This document shows positions 43,974 to 53,462 of a stretch of DNA of 64,000 bases, piece after piece. Within the stretch, counting starts at the first letter, position 1; every line of letters starts with the position of its first letter. The notes below the pieces were generated by a model. That model made no database searches, was not told the DNA's origin, and worked only from the letters and a program-made list of their open reading frames with translations. The DNA comes from Sphingopyxis sp. Root154 (GTDB lineage: Bacteria; Pseudomonadota; Alphaproteobacteria; Sphingomonadales; Sphingomonadaceae), in assembly GCF_001427105.1 (NCBI RefSeq), contig NZ_LMGI01000001.1:310001-374000 (forward strand), given 5' to 3'. The position numbers and the translations under genes were made by a program.

Positions 43974-46288
43974 CGCGACGCCGCCATCTGCGCGGCGCGC
44001 CGCGTGTTCAGCGCAAGCTGGAAATAGCCGCTCTGATATTGAACCGGCACGGGAGCCTCCTTCAGCTGCAGCTGCGCCGCCGCGTGCAGCGTCCAGTTGG
44101 GATCCATCTGGTGCGGGCGGCCCATCGCGCAAAGATCCGCGCGGCCCGCCGCGATGATCGAGTTCACATGATCGACTTCCCAGATATTGCCCACCGCCAT
44201 CGTCGCGACATCGAGTTCGTTGCGGATCTGGTCGGAGAAGGGTGTCTGGAACATCCGGCCATAGACCGGTTTTTCGTCCTTGGTTACCTGCCCCGAGGAT
44301 ACGTCGATCAGATCGACGCCCGCTTCCTTGAAAGCGCGCGCGATCAGGACCGCTTCATCGGGCGTGACCCCGTCCTCGCCGACCCAGTCATGCGCCGAGA
44401 TGCGCACCGACATCGGCTTTTCTTCGGGCCAGATGGCGCGCATTGCGTGGAAGACCTCGAGCGGATAGCGCAACCGGTTCTCAAGACTGCCGCCATATTC
44501 ATCCGTGCGCCGGTTCTGCGTCGGGCTGATGAATCCCGAGAGCAGATAGCCGTGGCCGCAATGAAGCTCGACCATGTCGAACCCGGCCTCGTCCGCGCGC
44601 CGTGTCGCGTCGACAAATTGCTCGCGGATTTCGTCCATCCGCCTGCGCGTCAGCGCGACGGGGATCTGACTTTCGGACGAATAGGGAATATCGGACGGCG
44701 CCTCGACACGCCAGTTGCCCGTTTCGAGCGGCTTGTCGATGCCCTCCCACGCAACGCGTGTCGACCCTTTCGAACCGCTGTGCCCGATCTGCACAGCGAT
44801 GTGCGCCCCGGGAATTTGATGAAAGAAGTCCGTGATCTCGCGCCAGGCGGCAGCCTGCTTGTCGTTCCAGAGTCCGGTACAGCCAGGGGTGATACGCCCT
44901 TCGGGCGAGACGCAGGTCATCTCGGTGACCACGAGCCCGGCGCCGCCGAGGGCGCGAGCCCCATAATGAACGAGGTGGAACTTGTCCGGCACGCCGTCCC
45001 GGGCCGAATACATGGCCATGGGCGACATCACGATCCGGTTGGGCAGGATCATGTCGCGAAGCTTGAAGGGCGTGAACATCGGCGGCACGGGTGCATCCAG
45101 CGCGCGCCCGAACGCTGCTTCAGCGAGGGTCTTTTCGAGTTCGGCGAGCCATGCGGGATCACGCAGGCGCAGATTCTCGTGGCTCACCCGCTGGCTGCGC
45201 GTGAGGAGCGTGTAAGTGAACTGGATCGGATCCATCTTGAGATAGCGATCGAGATTCTCGAACCATTCGGTGGAATTGCGCGCCGCATTCTGCAGCTTGA
45301 CGACCTCGAGCTGGCGCTCGTCGAGATAATCCTTGAGCGCGCTCGCCAGCCCTTCGCGCTGGTCAAGTCCGGGACGATTCATGACCTCGGCCAGCTTGAT
45401 CGCATCCTCGAGCGCGAGCTTGGTTCCCGATCCGATCGAGAAATGCGCCGTGTGCGCGGCATCGCCGAGCAGGACGATATTGTCGTGGCTCCAGTTGCCG
45501 CAGATGACGCGGGGAAAATTGATCCATGCCGAACCCCGGATATGGCCGGCGTTGGTCATCAGTTCATGGCCGTCCAGATGATCGGCGAAGATCTCTTCGC
45601 AGAGCCGGCAGGACTCGTCCTGGCTCATCGTGGCAAAACCGGCCCGTTCGTATGTTTCGGGCGAGCATTCGACGATGAAGGTCGCTGTGTCCTTGTCGAA
45701 CTGATAGGCATGCGCCCAAATCCAGCCGAAGCGCGTTTGCTTGAAAATGAAGTTGAACGCGTCGAAACGCTGGTGCGTCCCTAGCCAGACGAACTTGTTC
45801 CGCTTCATGTCGATGTCGGCCTGGAAGTTCGCATCGAATTTACGGCGCAGCTTGCTGTTCACGCCGTCGGCGGCAATCACCAGGTCGAAGTCCGCCAGGA
45901 AATCGCTATCGGGCTCCACCTCCACGTTGAATACGAGCTTCACGCCCAGTTCGCTGGCGCGGTCCTGCAGTATCGCGAGCAGCCGCTTGCGTCCGATCCC
46001 AATGAAACCATGGCCGCCCGAGCGCGTGCTGACATTGCGCTCGCCGTCGTCGATATGGACCGCGATATCGTCCCAATGCGCCAGTTCGTCGGCCATCGTC
46101 CGGGCGCTTAGCGGATCATTGGATTGCAGATGCTCCATGGTCTGGTCGGAAAAGACCACGCCCCAGCCAAAGGTATCGCCGGCACGGTTGCGCTCGAACA
46201 CCGTTATGTCGTGGGCGGGATTCCGCAATTTCATCGAGATAGCGAAATAGAGTCCCGCAGGTCCTGCTCCGACACATCCGATCCGCAT
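43970..46288 (-). CDS. Fused flavin monooxygenase/old-yellow-enzyme reductase (2-aminobenzoyl-CoA monooxygenase/reductase or salicylyl-CoA 5-hydroxylase type)
   Basis: A 772-residue fusion. Residues about 1-385 are a PHBH-type FAD monooxygenase ([19 protein letters not shown], and the [23 protein letters not shown] motif). Residues about 400-772 are an old-yellow-enzyme barrel ([57 protein letters not shown]). The same fusion hydroxylates and reduces 2-aminobenzoyl-CoA in Azoarcus evansii, and close relatives hydroxylate salicylyl-CoA. RidA and glutaryl-CoA dehydrogenase downstream favour 2-aminobenzoyl-CoA. ATG 46288 has AAGGTG six bases upstream. No CoA ligase gene is in the window. Confidence 0.88.
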   Translation of the reverse strand: MRIGCVGAGPAGLYFAISMKLRNPAHDITVFERNRAGDTFGWGVVFSDQTMEHLQSNDPLSARTMADELAHWDDIAVHIDDGERNVSTRSGGHGFIGIGRKRLLAILQDRASELGVKLVFNVEVEPDSDFLADFDLVIAADGVNSKLRRKFDANFQADIDMKRNKFVWLGTHQRFDAFNFIFKQTRFGWIWAHAYQFDKDTATFIVECSPETYERAGFATMSQDESCRLCEEIFADHLDGHELMTNAGHIRGSAWINFPRVICGNWSHDNIVLLGDAAHTAHFSIGSGTKLALEDAIKLAEVMNRPGLDQREGLASALKDYLDERQLEVVKLQNAARNSTEWFENLDRYLKMDPIQFTYTLLTRSQRVSHENLRLRDPAWLAELEKTLAEAAFGRALDAPVPPMFTPFKLRDMILPNRIVMSPMAMYSARDGVPDKFHLVHYGARALGGAGLVVTEMTCVSPEGRITPGCTGLWNDKQAAAWREITDFFHQIPGAHIAVQIGHSGSKGSTRVAWEGIDKPLETGNWRVEAPSDIPYSSESQIPVALTRRRMDEIREQFVDATRRADEAGFDMVELHCGHGYLLSGFISPTQNRRTDEYGGSLENRLRYPLEVFHAMRAIWPEEKPMSVRISAHDWVGEDGVTPDEAVLIARAFKEAGVDLIDVSSGQVTKDEKPVYGRMFQTPFSDQIRNELDVATMAVGNIWEVDHVNSIIAAGRADLCAMGRPHQMDPNWTLHAAAQLQLKEAPVPVQYQSGYFQLALNTRRAAQMAASR

Positions 46289-46305
46289 CCCACTCACCTT
46301 GATTG

Positions 46306-46356
46306 TTCAAGCTTGAAATATATCGCCGAACCGATCTATTTCAAGTCTAAAATATA
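46306..46356 (-). promoter_or_regulatory. Promoter and tandem operator of the CoA-thioester operon
   Basis: On the minus strand, TTGAAA (46344-46339) and TATATT (46322-46317) form a -35/-10 pair with a 16-base spacer, about 30 bases before the start codon. TTCAAGCTTGAA at 46306-46317 is a perfect palindrome touching the -10 box. A related element, TATATTTTAGACTTGAA, lies about 34 bases further up, matching TATATTTCAAGCTTGAA. The arrangement fits a MarR- or TetR-type repressor, whose gene is not in the window. The remainder of 46357-46720 shows nothing recognisable. Confidence 0.55.
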
Positions 46357-46720
46357 TTGGCATCGCCGCTGGCCTGCTTTCCAAAAAAATTGGTTCGTTT
46401 TGCGAGAATGCCGGTGGCAGGACCGCGATGACCGCAGCCTGGCGCGGAAACATCGAAAACACCCCGCCGTGGAAGACAGGAATGGGGAAGCACCGAGTAA
46501 CCGGGGCCGCAGCGTCGACGCGGCCAGCCCAGTCTCTCTCGTTTTGCCCCATCGGAAAGACCTGTCATGATCGCCCTCGTTGCGGCGATATGTCCAGTCG
46601 CATTTAATTCCCGATCGCCGCCGGAAGTTCAAATCGCTGTTTGCTGCCGCGCGGGTCTATCGCCGAGAAGAGCCGGGAACCGGTCGCGAACGCACCCGAG
46701 TCCCGGCCCGACGGCTCGCG

Positions 46721-49006
46721 TCAGAACTTGTAATCCAGCGACACCCCGTAGGTCCGTGGCGCTCCGATGTGATTGGTGATGAAACCGAAATTGGAAACGT
46801 CGAGCCGCGACGTGTAGTAGAATTTGTCGAAGATATTCTTTCCCCAGATGGAGAGTTTCCATTTGTCGTCGGCGCTTTCGAACGAGATCGAGCCGTTGAC
46901 GAGCGTGTAGGGTTTCTGGCGCAAGTGGCTCATGTTCTGAAGCTCGAACCATTGCTTCGAAGAATAATGGCCATCGACATGGAGATGGATGCTGCCGGGT
47001 GCCATTTCGATCATCTTCCAGTTCGCCCCGAACGAGGCACTGAACCGCGGCGCGTTCGCCAGCTCATTGCCGACGATCGATACGCCTTGCAGCGTTCCCT
47101 CCTTCACTTTCGTGTCGAGAAGGCCGATACTGCCGTTCAGTTGCAGCCCGTCGGTCGGGCGCGCCACCAGTTCGAGTTCGGCGCCGATGATGCGCGATCG
47201 GGGAAGATTGACCAGGCGCTGCGCCGCGCTGACCGGGTCGATATCGATGAACTGCTGATTCTTGTAGCCATAATAGAACAGCGCGCCATTGAGCTGCAGC
47301 ATGCGGTCGAAGAGCTGGGATTTGAACCCGGCCTCGTAGGAATCGATTGTTTCGGGCTTCGCGATAGTGAGCTCGCTCGGATCGAACAGGGCTTGGGCGT
47401 TGAACGCACTGCCACGATAGCCGCGACTGTAGCTGGCATAGAGCAGGACGTCGCGCCCCGCCTGATAATCGACGCCGATCTTGCCCGACACATTGTCCTT
47501 GCGAAACGCAAGGCCGGTTGTCGCATCGAGATCGGTGGAGCTGCCGGGAATGAGGTTGATCAGCGTGACGTCGTCGGGACCGATCGCCTGACTGATGAAA
47601 TTCCGAAGGTCGCCCTTGTCGTGGGTATAGCGCAGCCCGCCGCGCAGCGTGAGGGCCTCGCCGATCGTGAAGCGGAAATCCGAATAGACCGCCAGGCTCG
47701 ACTTTTTCTGATCGAAGCTGTTCCGGATCTGGCAGGCGAGCGGAAAGCCCGCCAGGCAGTCGTCGCCGTTCAGGCTGCCGTTGCCGTCGACGTCGAGATC
47801 CTGATAAAATGGGAATAAGGTGCGATTATAGACCTTCTCTTCGTCATAATAGGCGCCGAGAATGAAGTTGAACGGGCCGCCAAAGTCGCTGGAAATCCGC
47901 AAATCCTGCGCCAGCTGGGTCGCCTTCCCGAAATATTCGATCTCGATCACCTTGAGCGGGCTGGTATCGCCGTCCTCGGCGCTGAACAGCGTTCCCCGGT
48001 TCCAGCTGCTGATCGACGTCAGCGTCAGATCGCTTCCAAGCGCGACATTGCCGGTCAGCGAGAGCGAATAGGTCCGGTTGCGGCGACGCGAGATCGCATT
48101 GGCTTCGAGTTCACGCGGGTCGAGGCCGGTCCGAAAATAGTCGGTGAGCGGATAGGCGACCGGATCGATCGCGTGAAACTGGCTGTAGACGCCTCCGCCG
48201 ATGCCGGCAGCCGTGGGCTCCGCATACAGGCCATAATTCCAGGGATTTTGAAGGCTGGTAGCAGCGCGCAGGACAAATTTGACGTCATCGGAAGGTTCGA
48301 AGAGCAGCGTTCCGCGAATTCCATATTCCCTGACCGAGTCCGGGTCGGGCTGACCCGCCAGAAGATTGTGGAACGTTCCATCGGCGCGCGCAAAGGTAAA
48401 GGCGACGCGCGCCGCAAGCGTGTCGCCGAGGGCGGTTTGAACGGCGCCCGATGCTTCGTGGCGATCGTAATTTCCGACGCCGACGCTCAGATTGCCAGCC
48501 GTCTCGAACGTCGGGACCCGCGAAATGAAATTGATCGCTCCCCCGGTCGTATTCTTGCCATAGAGCGTCCCTTGCGGACCGCGCAGCACTTCGACCCGTT
48601 CGAGGTCGAACATCGAAACCCCCAGCAGGGCGATGTTGCCCCGATATACTTCGTCGAAATAGGTCGCGACAGGGCCCGACTGGTTAAAGCTGTAATCGGA
48701 CATTGAAATCCCGCGCAGCGAGAAAATCGGCGTCGCATCGCCCGAAGTCGATGTCGACTGCAGGTTGGGAACGACGCCGACGAGATCGGCTGCCCCGGTC
48801 AGGCGCTGCTCCTTGATCTGCTCCGAACCGAAGGCGGTGATCGAAATCGGCACGTCCTGGAGCTTTTCGGCACGCCGCTGGGCGGTCACGACGATTTCGC
48901 CCGGTATCGTTTCGGACGACGTCTGTGCCGTTGCCGCGGGCGCCGCGAATGTCGCGGCCCCGCCGAGCAGTGCGAACAGGGTCGATTGAAAGCGCCGGTT
49001 GGTCAT
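46721..49006 (-). CDS. TonB-dependent outer-membrane receptor
   Basis: A 761-residue receptor starting at ATG 49006, with GGGAGGA upstream. A signal peptide ends near PAATAQTSSE. The plug begins GEIVVTAQRRAEKLQDVPIS and contains LERVEVLRGPQGTLYGKNT. The barrel ends TYGVSLDYKF. It lies between the 2-aminobenzoyl-CoA-type operon and the permease/aminotransferase genes on the same strand, so its cargo could belong to either. Confidence 0.92.
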   Translation of the reverse strand: MTNRRFQSTLFALLGGAATFAAPAATAQTSSETIPGEIVVTAQRRAEKLQDVPISITAFGSEQIKEQRLTGAADLVGVVPNLQSTSTSGDATPIFSLRGISMSDYSFNQSGPVATYFDEVYRGNIALLGVSMFDLERVEVLRGPQGTLYGKNTTGGAINFISRVPTFETAGNLSVGVGNYDRHEASGAVQTALGDTLAARVAFTFARADGTFHNLLAGQPDPDSVREYGIRGTLLFEPSDDVKFVLRAATSLQNPWNYGLYAEPTAAGIGGGVYSQFHAIDPVAYPLTDYFRTGLDPRELEANAISRRRNRTYSLSLTGNVALGSDLTLTSISSWNRGTLFSAEDGDTSPLKVIEIEYFGKATQLAQDLRISSDFGGPFNFILGAYYDEEKVYNRTLFPFYQDLDVDGNGSLNGDDCLAGFPLACQIRNSFDQKKSSLAVYSDFRFTIGEALTLRGGLRYTHDKGDLRNFISQAIGPDDVTLINLIPGSSTDLDATTGLAFRKDNVSGKIGVDYQAGRDVLLYASYSRGYRGSAFNAQALFDPSELTIAKPETIDSYEAGFKSQLFDRMLQLNGALFYYGYKNQQFIDIDPVSAAQRLVNLPRSRIIGAELELVARPTDGLQLNGSIGLLDTKVKEGTLQGVSIVGNELANAPRFSASFGANWKMIEMAPGSIHLHVDGHYSSKQWFELQNMSHLRQKPYTLVNGSISFESADDKWKLSIWGKNIFDKFYYTSRLDVSNFGFITNHIGAPRTYGVSLDYKF

Positions 49007-49141
49007 TATAAAATCCTCCCAAAATCGATCATAGGCCCTGTTGCAGGCCTCATGTCTTAAACGATGCCGCCCGGTGGCCGGGAGGCGAACCTTCGACATT
49101 CGGCGGTCCGGTTTCTCGACCGTCACCGCCGCCTGTCCCCC

Positions 49142-50455
49142 TCAAATCGAGCCGAACCGCCGCTTCGCCGCGGACAACTGGTTCAGACGGAACAGCGCCA
49201 GCAGGACAAGTCCCGCGGAGACGGCCGCGAGTGCGGGCAGATCCGACGCGACGCAGGACGAGAAAATGACGAGCCCGAGCACCGTGCCGACCAGCACGGC
49301 CGCCTTGCCTCGAAAGCCTTGGCTTTCGCGCGGCCATTGCCTGCCGAGGACGACATAGGCGGCGATCGTCACAAGATAGAAAATCAGCGCCGCGGCCACG
49401 AGAATGACGATGAGCTGATCGAGCGCGACGAGCAGCGCGAGCAGCGCCGCGACGAAGGCTGGTCCAATCAGCGCGAAGACAGGCGCTTCGTGACGGTTGG
49501 TCCGGACAAGGATGCGCGGAAGGTCGCCCGAGAGCGCCATCGCCTGAAACTGGCGCGAGCAGGCGTACATGATCCCGAAGAAGCTTGCGCACTGTCCGGC
49601 CAGTCCCGCGATATTGACCACGATCCGAACGATCTTCGGCGCGGCAACCGCTGGAGCGGCCAGCGCGGCCAACATCGTGTCGGACGTTCCACTAATGGCG
49701 TCGACGCCGGCACCCATTGGCCCGGCGACCAAAACGGCGAGACCGAGGATCGTGACGAACGCGAGCGCGACGAGCATCGCGCGCGGGATATCCCGAACCG
49801 GGTTCACCGCATCCGCCGCCGCGAGCGGGACGCCTTCGATACCGATGAAGAACGGGACCGCAAAGGGGAGCGCCAGCCATATCGATTTGGGGTCGAGCGT
49901 CCCGGCGAGGGCGGCGAGAAGGGGCGGTTCGGCTGCGGCGCCCTGAACCGCCACGAAGGTCAGAACGCCGAATGCGGTCAGGGCGGACAGGAGGAAGGTG
50001 ATTCCGATCGCTTCCCCCACCCCGCGCAGATGGATGAGGACCACCGCCGCGAACAGAAACGGAATGGTGATCGCCGGGCTGACACCCGTCAGGCTCTGCG
50101 TATAGATGGCGGTCAGCGCCCCGAGCGCCGACGCGCTGCACAGAAACTCGAGACTTGCCGCTCCGCCCGCCAATATCCTTCCAAACGGACCGAAGGCCCG
50201 CTCGGCATAGGCCTGCCCGCCGCCCGGCTCGGCTATTCTCGACGAAAGCTGCGCAAGACACCATAGGAGGCACAGGTAAAAGGCGCCCACCAGAAGGAAC
50301 GCCACCAGCATGCCGCCCCACCCGGCAAGCCCGACGCCGTAGCCCCAAGGTGCAAAACTTCCCGCCACGGCCAGCGCCACGCCAAGCGCGGCGAGCTTGA
50401 CGACCCCGAGCGAGCCGCTTCCGGGCGGGGCTGGATCGCGAACGTCCTGCGACAC
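49142..50455 (-). CDS. APC superfamily amino acid/amine permease
   Basis: A 437-residue inner-membrane transporter with about twelve hydrophobic segments. The first (VKLAALGVALAVAGSFAPWG), the AEPGGGQAYAERAFGP loop and the GIEGVPLAAADAVNPVRDIP loop match the APC family, near the ethanolamine and aromatic-amine permeases. It lies 16 bases after the aminotransferase gene, so the pair probably imports and transaminates an amine or amino acid. The specific substrate is not visible. Confidence 0.87.
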   Translation of the reverse strand: MSQDVRDPAPPGSGSLGVVKLAALGVALAVAGSFAPWGYGVGLAGWGGMLVAFLLVGAFYLCLLWCLAQLSSRIAEPGGGQAYAERAFGPFGRILAGGAASLEFLCSASALGALTAIYTQSLTGVSPAITIPFLFAAVVLIHLRGVGEAIGITFLLSALTAFGVLTFVAVQGAAAEPPLLAALAGTLDPKSIWLALPFAVPFFIGIEGVPLAAADAVNPVRDIPRAMLVALAFVTILGLAVLVAGPMGAGVDAISGTSDTMLAALAAPAVAAPKIVRIVVNIAGLAGQCASFFGIMYACSRQFQAMALSGDLPRILVRTNRHEAPVFALIGPAFVAALLALLVALDQLIVILVAAALIFYLVTIAAYVVLGRQWPRESQGFRGKAAVLVGTVLGLVIFSSCVASDLPALAAVSAGLVLLALFRLNQLSAAKRRFGSI

Positions 50456-50471
50456 CTTCCCCCCTCCCCGC

Positions 50472-51857
50472 TCAGGCCCCGGCCCGCCAGCGCGCGGTGG
50501 CGTCGAGGGCTTGGCGAACGATCGCGATCATGTCGTCGATCTGGGCGGCGGTGATGATAAGCGGCGGCATGAGCGCCATCGTGTCGCCGATCGCCCGCAA
50601 GGCCAGCCCGCGCGAAAGCGCCTCCGCGCTGCAATGTTCGCCGACGCGAAGCGCCTCGTCGAAGAACTCGCGCTTTTCCTTGTCGGCGACAAGCTGGATA
50701 CCGGCGAGGAAACCGCGCGCACGGACGTTACCGACCAGCGGATGATCGGCGAGCGTCTCGATGGCCTCGGCAAAATAGGGCGCGAGTTCGGCCACATTGT
50801 CGACGATGTTCTCGTCGCGCAGGATCCGGATATTCTCGAGTGCCACCGCGCATCCGACCGGGTGCCCGGAATTGGTGAACCCGTGATAGAATTCATCGCC
50901 TTTTTCGATCAGCAGCGAAGCGATCCGGTCGCCCACCATGGCCGCCGACATCGGGAAATAGGATGAGGTAATGCCCTTGGCGAGAACCATCAGGTCGGGC
51001 GCCACGATTCCAAACGCCTCGCATGCGAACCAATGGCCCGACCGGCCGAATCCCGAGCCGACCTCGTCGACGACAAGAAGCACGTCATATTGACGGCAAA
51101 TGCGCTCGATCTCGGGCCAATAGCTGTCGGGAGGAATGATGGCGCCGCCGGCGCCCTGCATCGGCTCGCCGAAGAAGGCCGCGACATTATCGGGGCCGAT
51201 CTCGAGAATTTTCTGCTCGAGCCAGCCCGCGGCGGTGCGTCCGAAGTCGTCGTGCGCTTCGCCGCTGCCGTTGAGATACCAGTAGGGCGAGGGGATCCAC
51301 TGCACCTGCGCGAGGGGCAGATAGGGACCTGCATCGTGGAGGAAGGGAAGTCCCGACAGCCCGCCCGCCGCGATGGTGCTGCCATGGTAGGAATTTTCAA
51401 GCGCGATCACGGCCTGCTTTTCGGGCCGCCCGGCCAGTGCCCAGTAGCGATGCACGAGCTTCAGGCAGGTATCGTTCGCTTCCGAGCCCGAGCTTGCATA
51501 GAAAACATGATTGAGCCCGGCCGGCGTCATCGCGACCAGCTGTTCGGCAAGCTGGATGGCCGTCACATTCGATGTCTTGAAGAAGGAATGGCTGAACGAC
51601 AGCGTTTCCATCTGCTTGGCAGCCGCCTGACCCAGCTCGCGGCGCCCATAGCCAATGTTGACGCAGCATAGCCCAGCCAAACCGTCGATGATCCGCTTCC
51701 CGTCGGTATCATAGATGTAGATGCCGTCTCCGTGCGCCTGGATGCGCGCGCCTTCGGCGTGCAACTCGCGATAATCGGTGAACGGATGAAGATAATGCGC
51801 GTTGTCGAGCGCTTGCAGGGCCGCGGTGTCGAATTTGGGCTGCGTATCGGTCGCCAT
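50472..51857 (-). CDS. Class III PLP-dependent aminotransferase
   Basis: About 461 residues from ATG 51857. PLP-site motifs: FYASSGSEANDTCLKLVHRY, NSYHGSTIAAGGLSG, VVDEVGSGFGRSGHWFACE and the Schiff-base Lys in VLAKGITSSYFP. Such enzymes move an amino group from an omega-amine or omega-amino acid to pyruvate or 2-oxoglutarate. ATG codons at 51872 and 51878 are alternative starts. The gene is downstream of an AraC regulator and upstream of a permease, suggesting an amine-use operon. Confidence 0.9.
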   Translation of the reverse strand: MATDTQPKFDTAALQALDNAHYLHPFTDYRELHAEGARIQAHGDGIYIYDTDGKRIIDGLAGLCCVNIGYGRRELGQAAAKQMETLSFSHSFFKTSNVTAIQLAEQLVAMTPAGLNHVFYASSGSEANDTCLKLVHRYWALAGRPEKQAVIALENSYHGSTIAAGGLSGLPFLHDAGPYLPLAQVQWIPSPYWYLNGSGEAHDDFGRTAAGWLEQKILEIGPDNVAAFFGEPMQGAGGAIIPPDSYWPEIERICRQYDVLLVVDEVGSGFGRSGHWFACEAFGIVAPDLMVLAKGITSSYFPMSAAMVGDRIASLLIEKGDEFYHGFTNSGHPVGCAVALENIRILRDENIVDNVAELAPYFAEAIETLADHPLVGNVRARGFLAGIQLVADKEKREFFDEALRVGEHCSAEALSRGLALRAIGDTMALMPPLIITAAQIDDMIAIVRQALDATARWRAGA

Positions 51858-51940
51858 GAACTGTCCATCCATTCTCATATGCCTTGGTGAGGCGATAGGA
51901 ATAGGAGGAGCAATGCCGGCGCGTCTGGCCCCGGCGTGAA

Positions 51941-52963
51941 CTACAAATTGTCCGCTCGTGCATGCGCGAGGGCAACGGCGGCAGAGGCCCTTTTTGCGCT
52001 TCGGCAACCCTTCGGTGACATGCCGTAATGGTTGCGGAACGCCCGACTGAAATGCGCTGCGTCGCTGAATCCCCAGGAAAAGGCGATGTCGCTCAGCGAA
52101 CGCATCGAGAGGGCAGAATTCTCGATATCCGACCGGCAACGCTCGAGGCGCTTCTGCCGGATCCAGAACGCGACCGGGATCTCCTCGTCCGCGAAAAGAT
52201 TATAGAGGTAGCGCCTGGAAACGCCCAGCGCAGCGGCGACGGTCGCGGGCGACAGTCCTTCGTCTCCCAGATTCTCGGTAATATATGTCTTCGCCCGGCA
52301 AAGCGTCATTGCGCGGCAGAAACCCGCGGATGTCCCATTGCCCCGAGGCAACGCGGAAACAGCGGTAATCAGCAGGTCGACAAGATGATGTTGCAGCGCC
52401 TCGCAGGCGAGTGCGTCATCCTCCTCGGATCGCAGCACCAATTCTGTCACATAGCCGGAAAGAAAGCGCCCCACCCCGCTGCTGCCGCTGATAGTCCGCG
52501 CCGTGACATGTTCGGTGAGACCGAAACGGGCCCGAAAAAGCTCTTTCGGAAAGTTGATATACAAGAGGCGGAAGGGACCGTCGTAAAAGAGTTCATATGG
52601 CCGGGCGCTGTCGTAGAGCACGATATCGCCGGGCCGCGTGATGCATTCGCGGCCATCCTGTATGAGCATGCCCTCGCCCTCGAGCTGAAGGTTTACTTCG
52701 ACGACCTCGGGCTCTCCCTGCCGGATATGGCTGCTTTGGCGGCGCACGCGCTGGGCAGCCGAGCTGATATCGCAGAGCAGCAACTCGCCCATGCGCCTCC
52801 AGGAAACCCGCCCGTGAAAGAGCGTCTCATCGGGAACCGACGCCGAGGATCGTGGGTGAATGGAGTTGAAGGTCTCTTGCCAATATTGGCAGCGCCATCC
52901 GGCCTTGACCGCATCGAGCGTGACATGGGTCATGTTCATGCCTTCGGATAAGACGATCTCCAT
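51941..52963 (-). CDS. AraC family regulator (AraC-binding-like domain, FeaR/NtdR-like layout)
   Basis: A 340-residue regulator starting at ATG 52963, with GGAGGA five bases upstream. The N-terminal domain (WRCQYWQETFNSIHP, GEPEVVEVNLQLEGEGMLIQ, RPGDIVLYDSARPYELFYDG) matches the AraC-binding-like sensor used by FeaR-type regulators of amine and aromatic catabolism. The C-terminal double HTH shows SPATVAAALGVSRRYLYNLF and LSDIAFSWGFSDAAHFSRAF. The aminotransferase and permease downstream are likely targets. Confidence 0.87.
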   Translation of the reverse strand: MEIVLSEGMNMTHVTLDAVKAGWRCQYWQETFNSIHPRSSASVPDETLFHGRVSWRRMGELLLCDISSAAQRVRRQSSHIRQGEPEVVEVNLQLEGEGMLIQDGRECITRPGDIVLYDSARPYELFYDGPFRLLYINFPKELFRARFGLTEHVTARTISGSSGVGRFLSGYVTELVLRSEEDDALACEALQHHLVDLLITAVSALPRGNGTSAGFCRAMTLCRAKTYITENLGDEGLSPATVAAALGVSRRYLYNLFADEEIPVAFWIRQKRLERCRSDIENSALSMRSLSDIAFSWGFSDAAHFSRAFRNHYGMSPKGCRSAKRASAAVALAHARADNL

Positions 52964-53035
52964 TCGGGTCCTCCTCGCGAGCGAATGCAACATTTGGCAG
53001 ATCGGTCAGACTGTCAATTATTCCGTGCGCGCTCT

Positions 53036-53446
53036 CTATTCGTCTGCCAGGGGGGCTGCCGCCGGAAGCGCGCCCTCGCTCAGCAATATCTCGTGGGCCG
53101 CCTTAAATGCCTCGAGCCCGGCGGGTATTCCGCAATAGGCGGTGGCGTGCAGCAGCGTTGACCTGATTTCGTCGACCGATACGCCGTTGTTCAGCGCACC
53201 CCTGACGTGAAGCTTGAGTTCCTGCGTCTTTCCGGCCGCGGTCAACATCGCCAGGTTGAGCAAGCTGCGTGTCTTGCGGTCCAGCGTGGGGTCGCCCCAG
53301 GCCCATCCCCAGGCCCACGACGTCGCGGCGCGCTGGAAGGGCATCATGAAGGCGTCGGCGCTTTCCATCGAGGCGTCGACATATTCGGCGCCGAGCACCT
53401 CCCGGCGGATCGGCAAACCCAATTCGAACAAAGCCTCGTCGGACAT
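53036..53446 (-). CDS. Carboxymuconolactone decarboxylase family protein
   Basis: A 136-residue CMD/AhpD-like protein. The family core is RKTRSLLNLAMLTAAGKTQE, LHVRGALNNGVSVDEIRSTL and LHATAYCGIPAGLEAFKAAH. The single Cys (AYCG) lacks the CxxC of peroxidase-type AhpD, which fits a decarboxylase or isomerase role. AAGGAGA precedes ATG 53446. It lies 16 bases downstream of the ferredoxin reductase gene. True 4-carboxymuconolactone decarboxylase activity is possible, but no other protocatechuate-branch genes are in the window. Confidence 0.82.
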   Translation of the reverse strand: MSDEALFELGLPIRREVLGAEYVDASMESADAFMMPFQRAATSWAWGWAWGDPTLDRKTRSLLNLAMLTAAGKTQELKLHVRGALNNGVSVDEIRSTLLHATAYCGIPAGLEAFKAAHEILLSEGALPAAAPLADE

Positions 53447-53462
53447 CGCGATCTCCTTCGTG

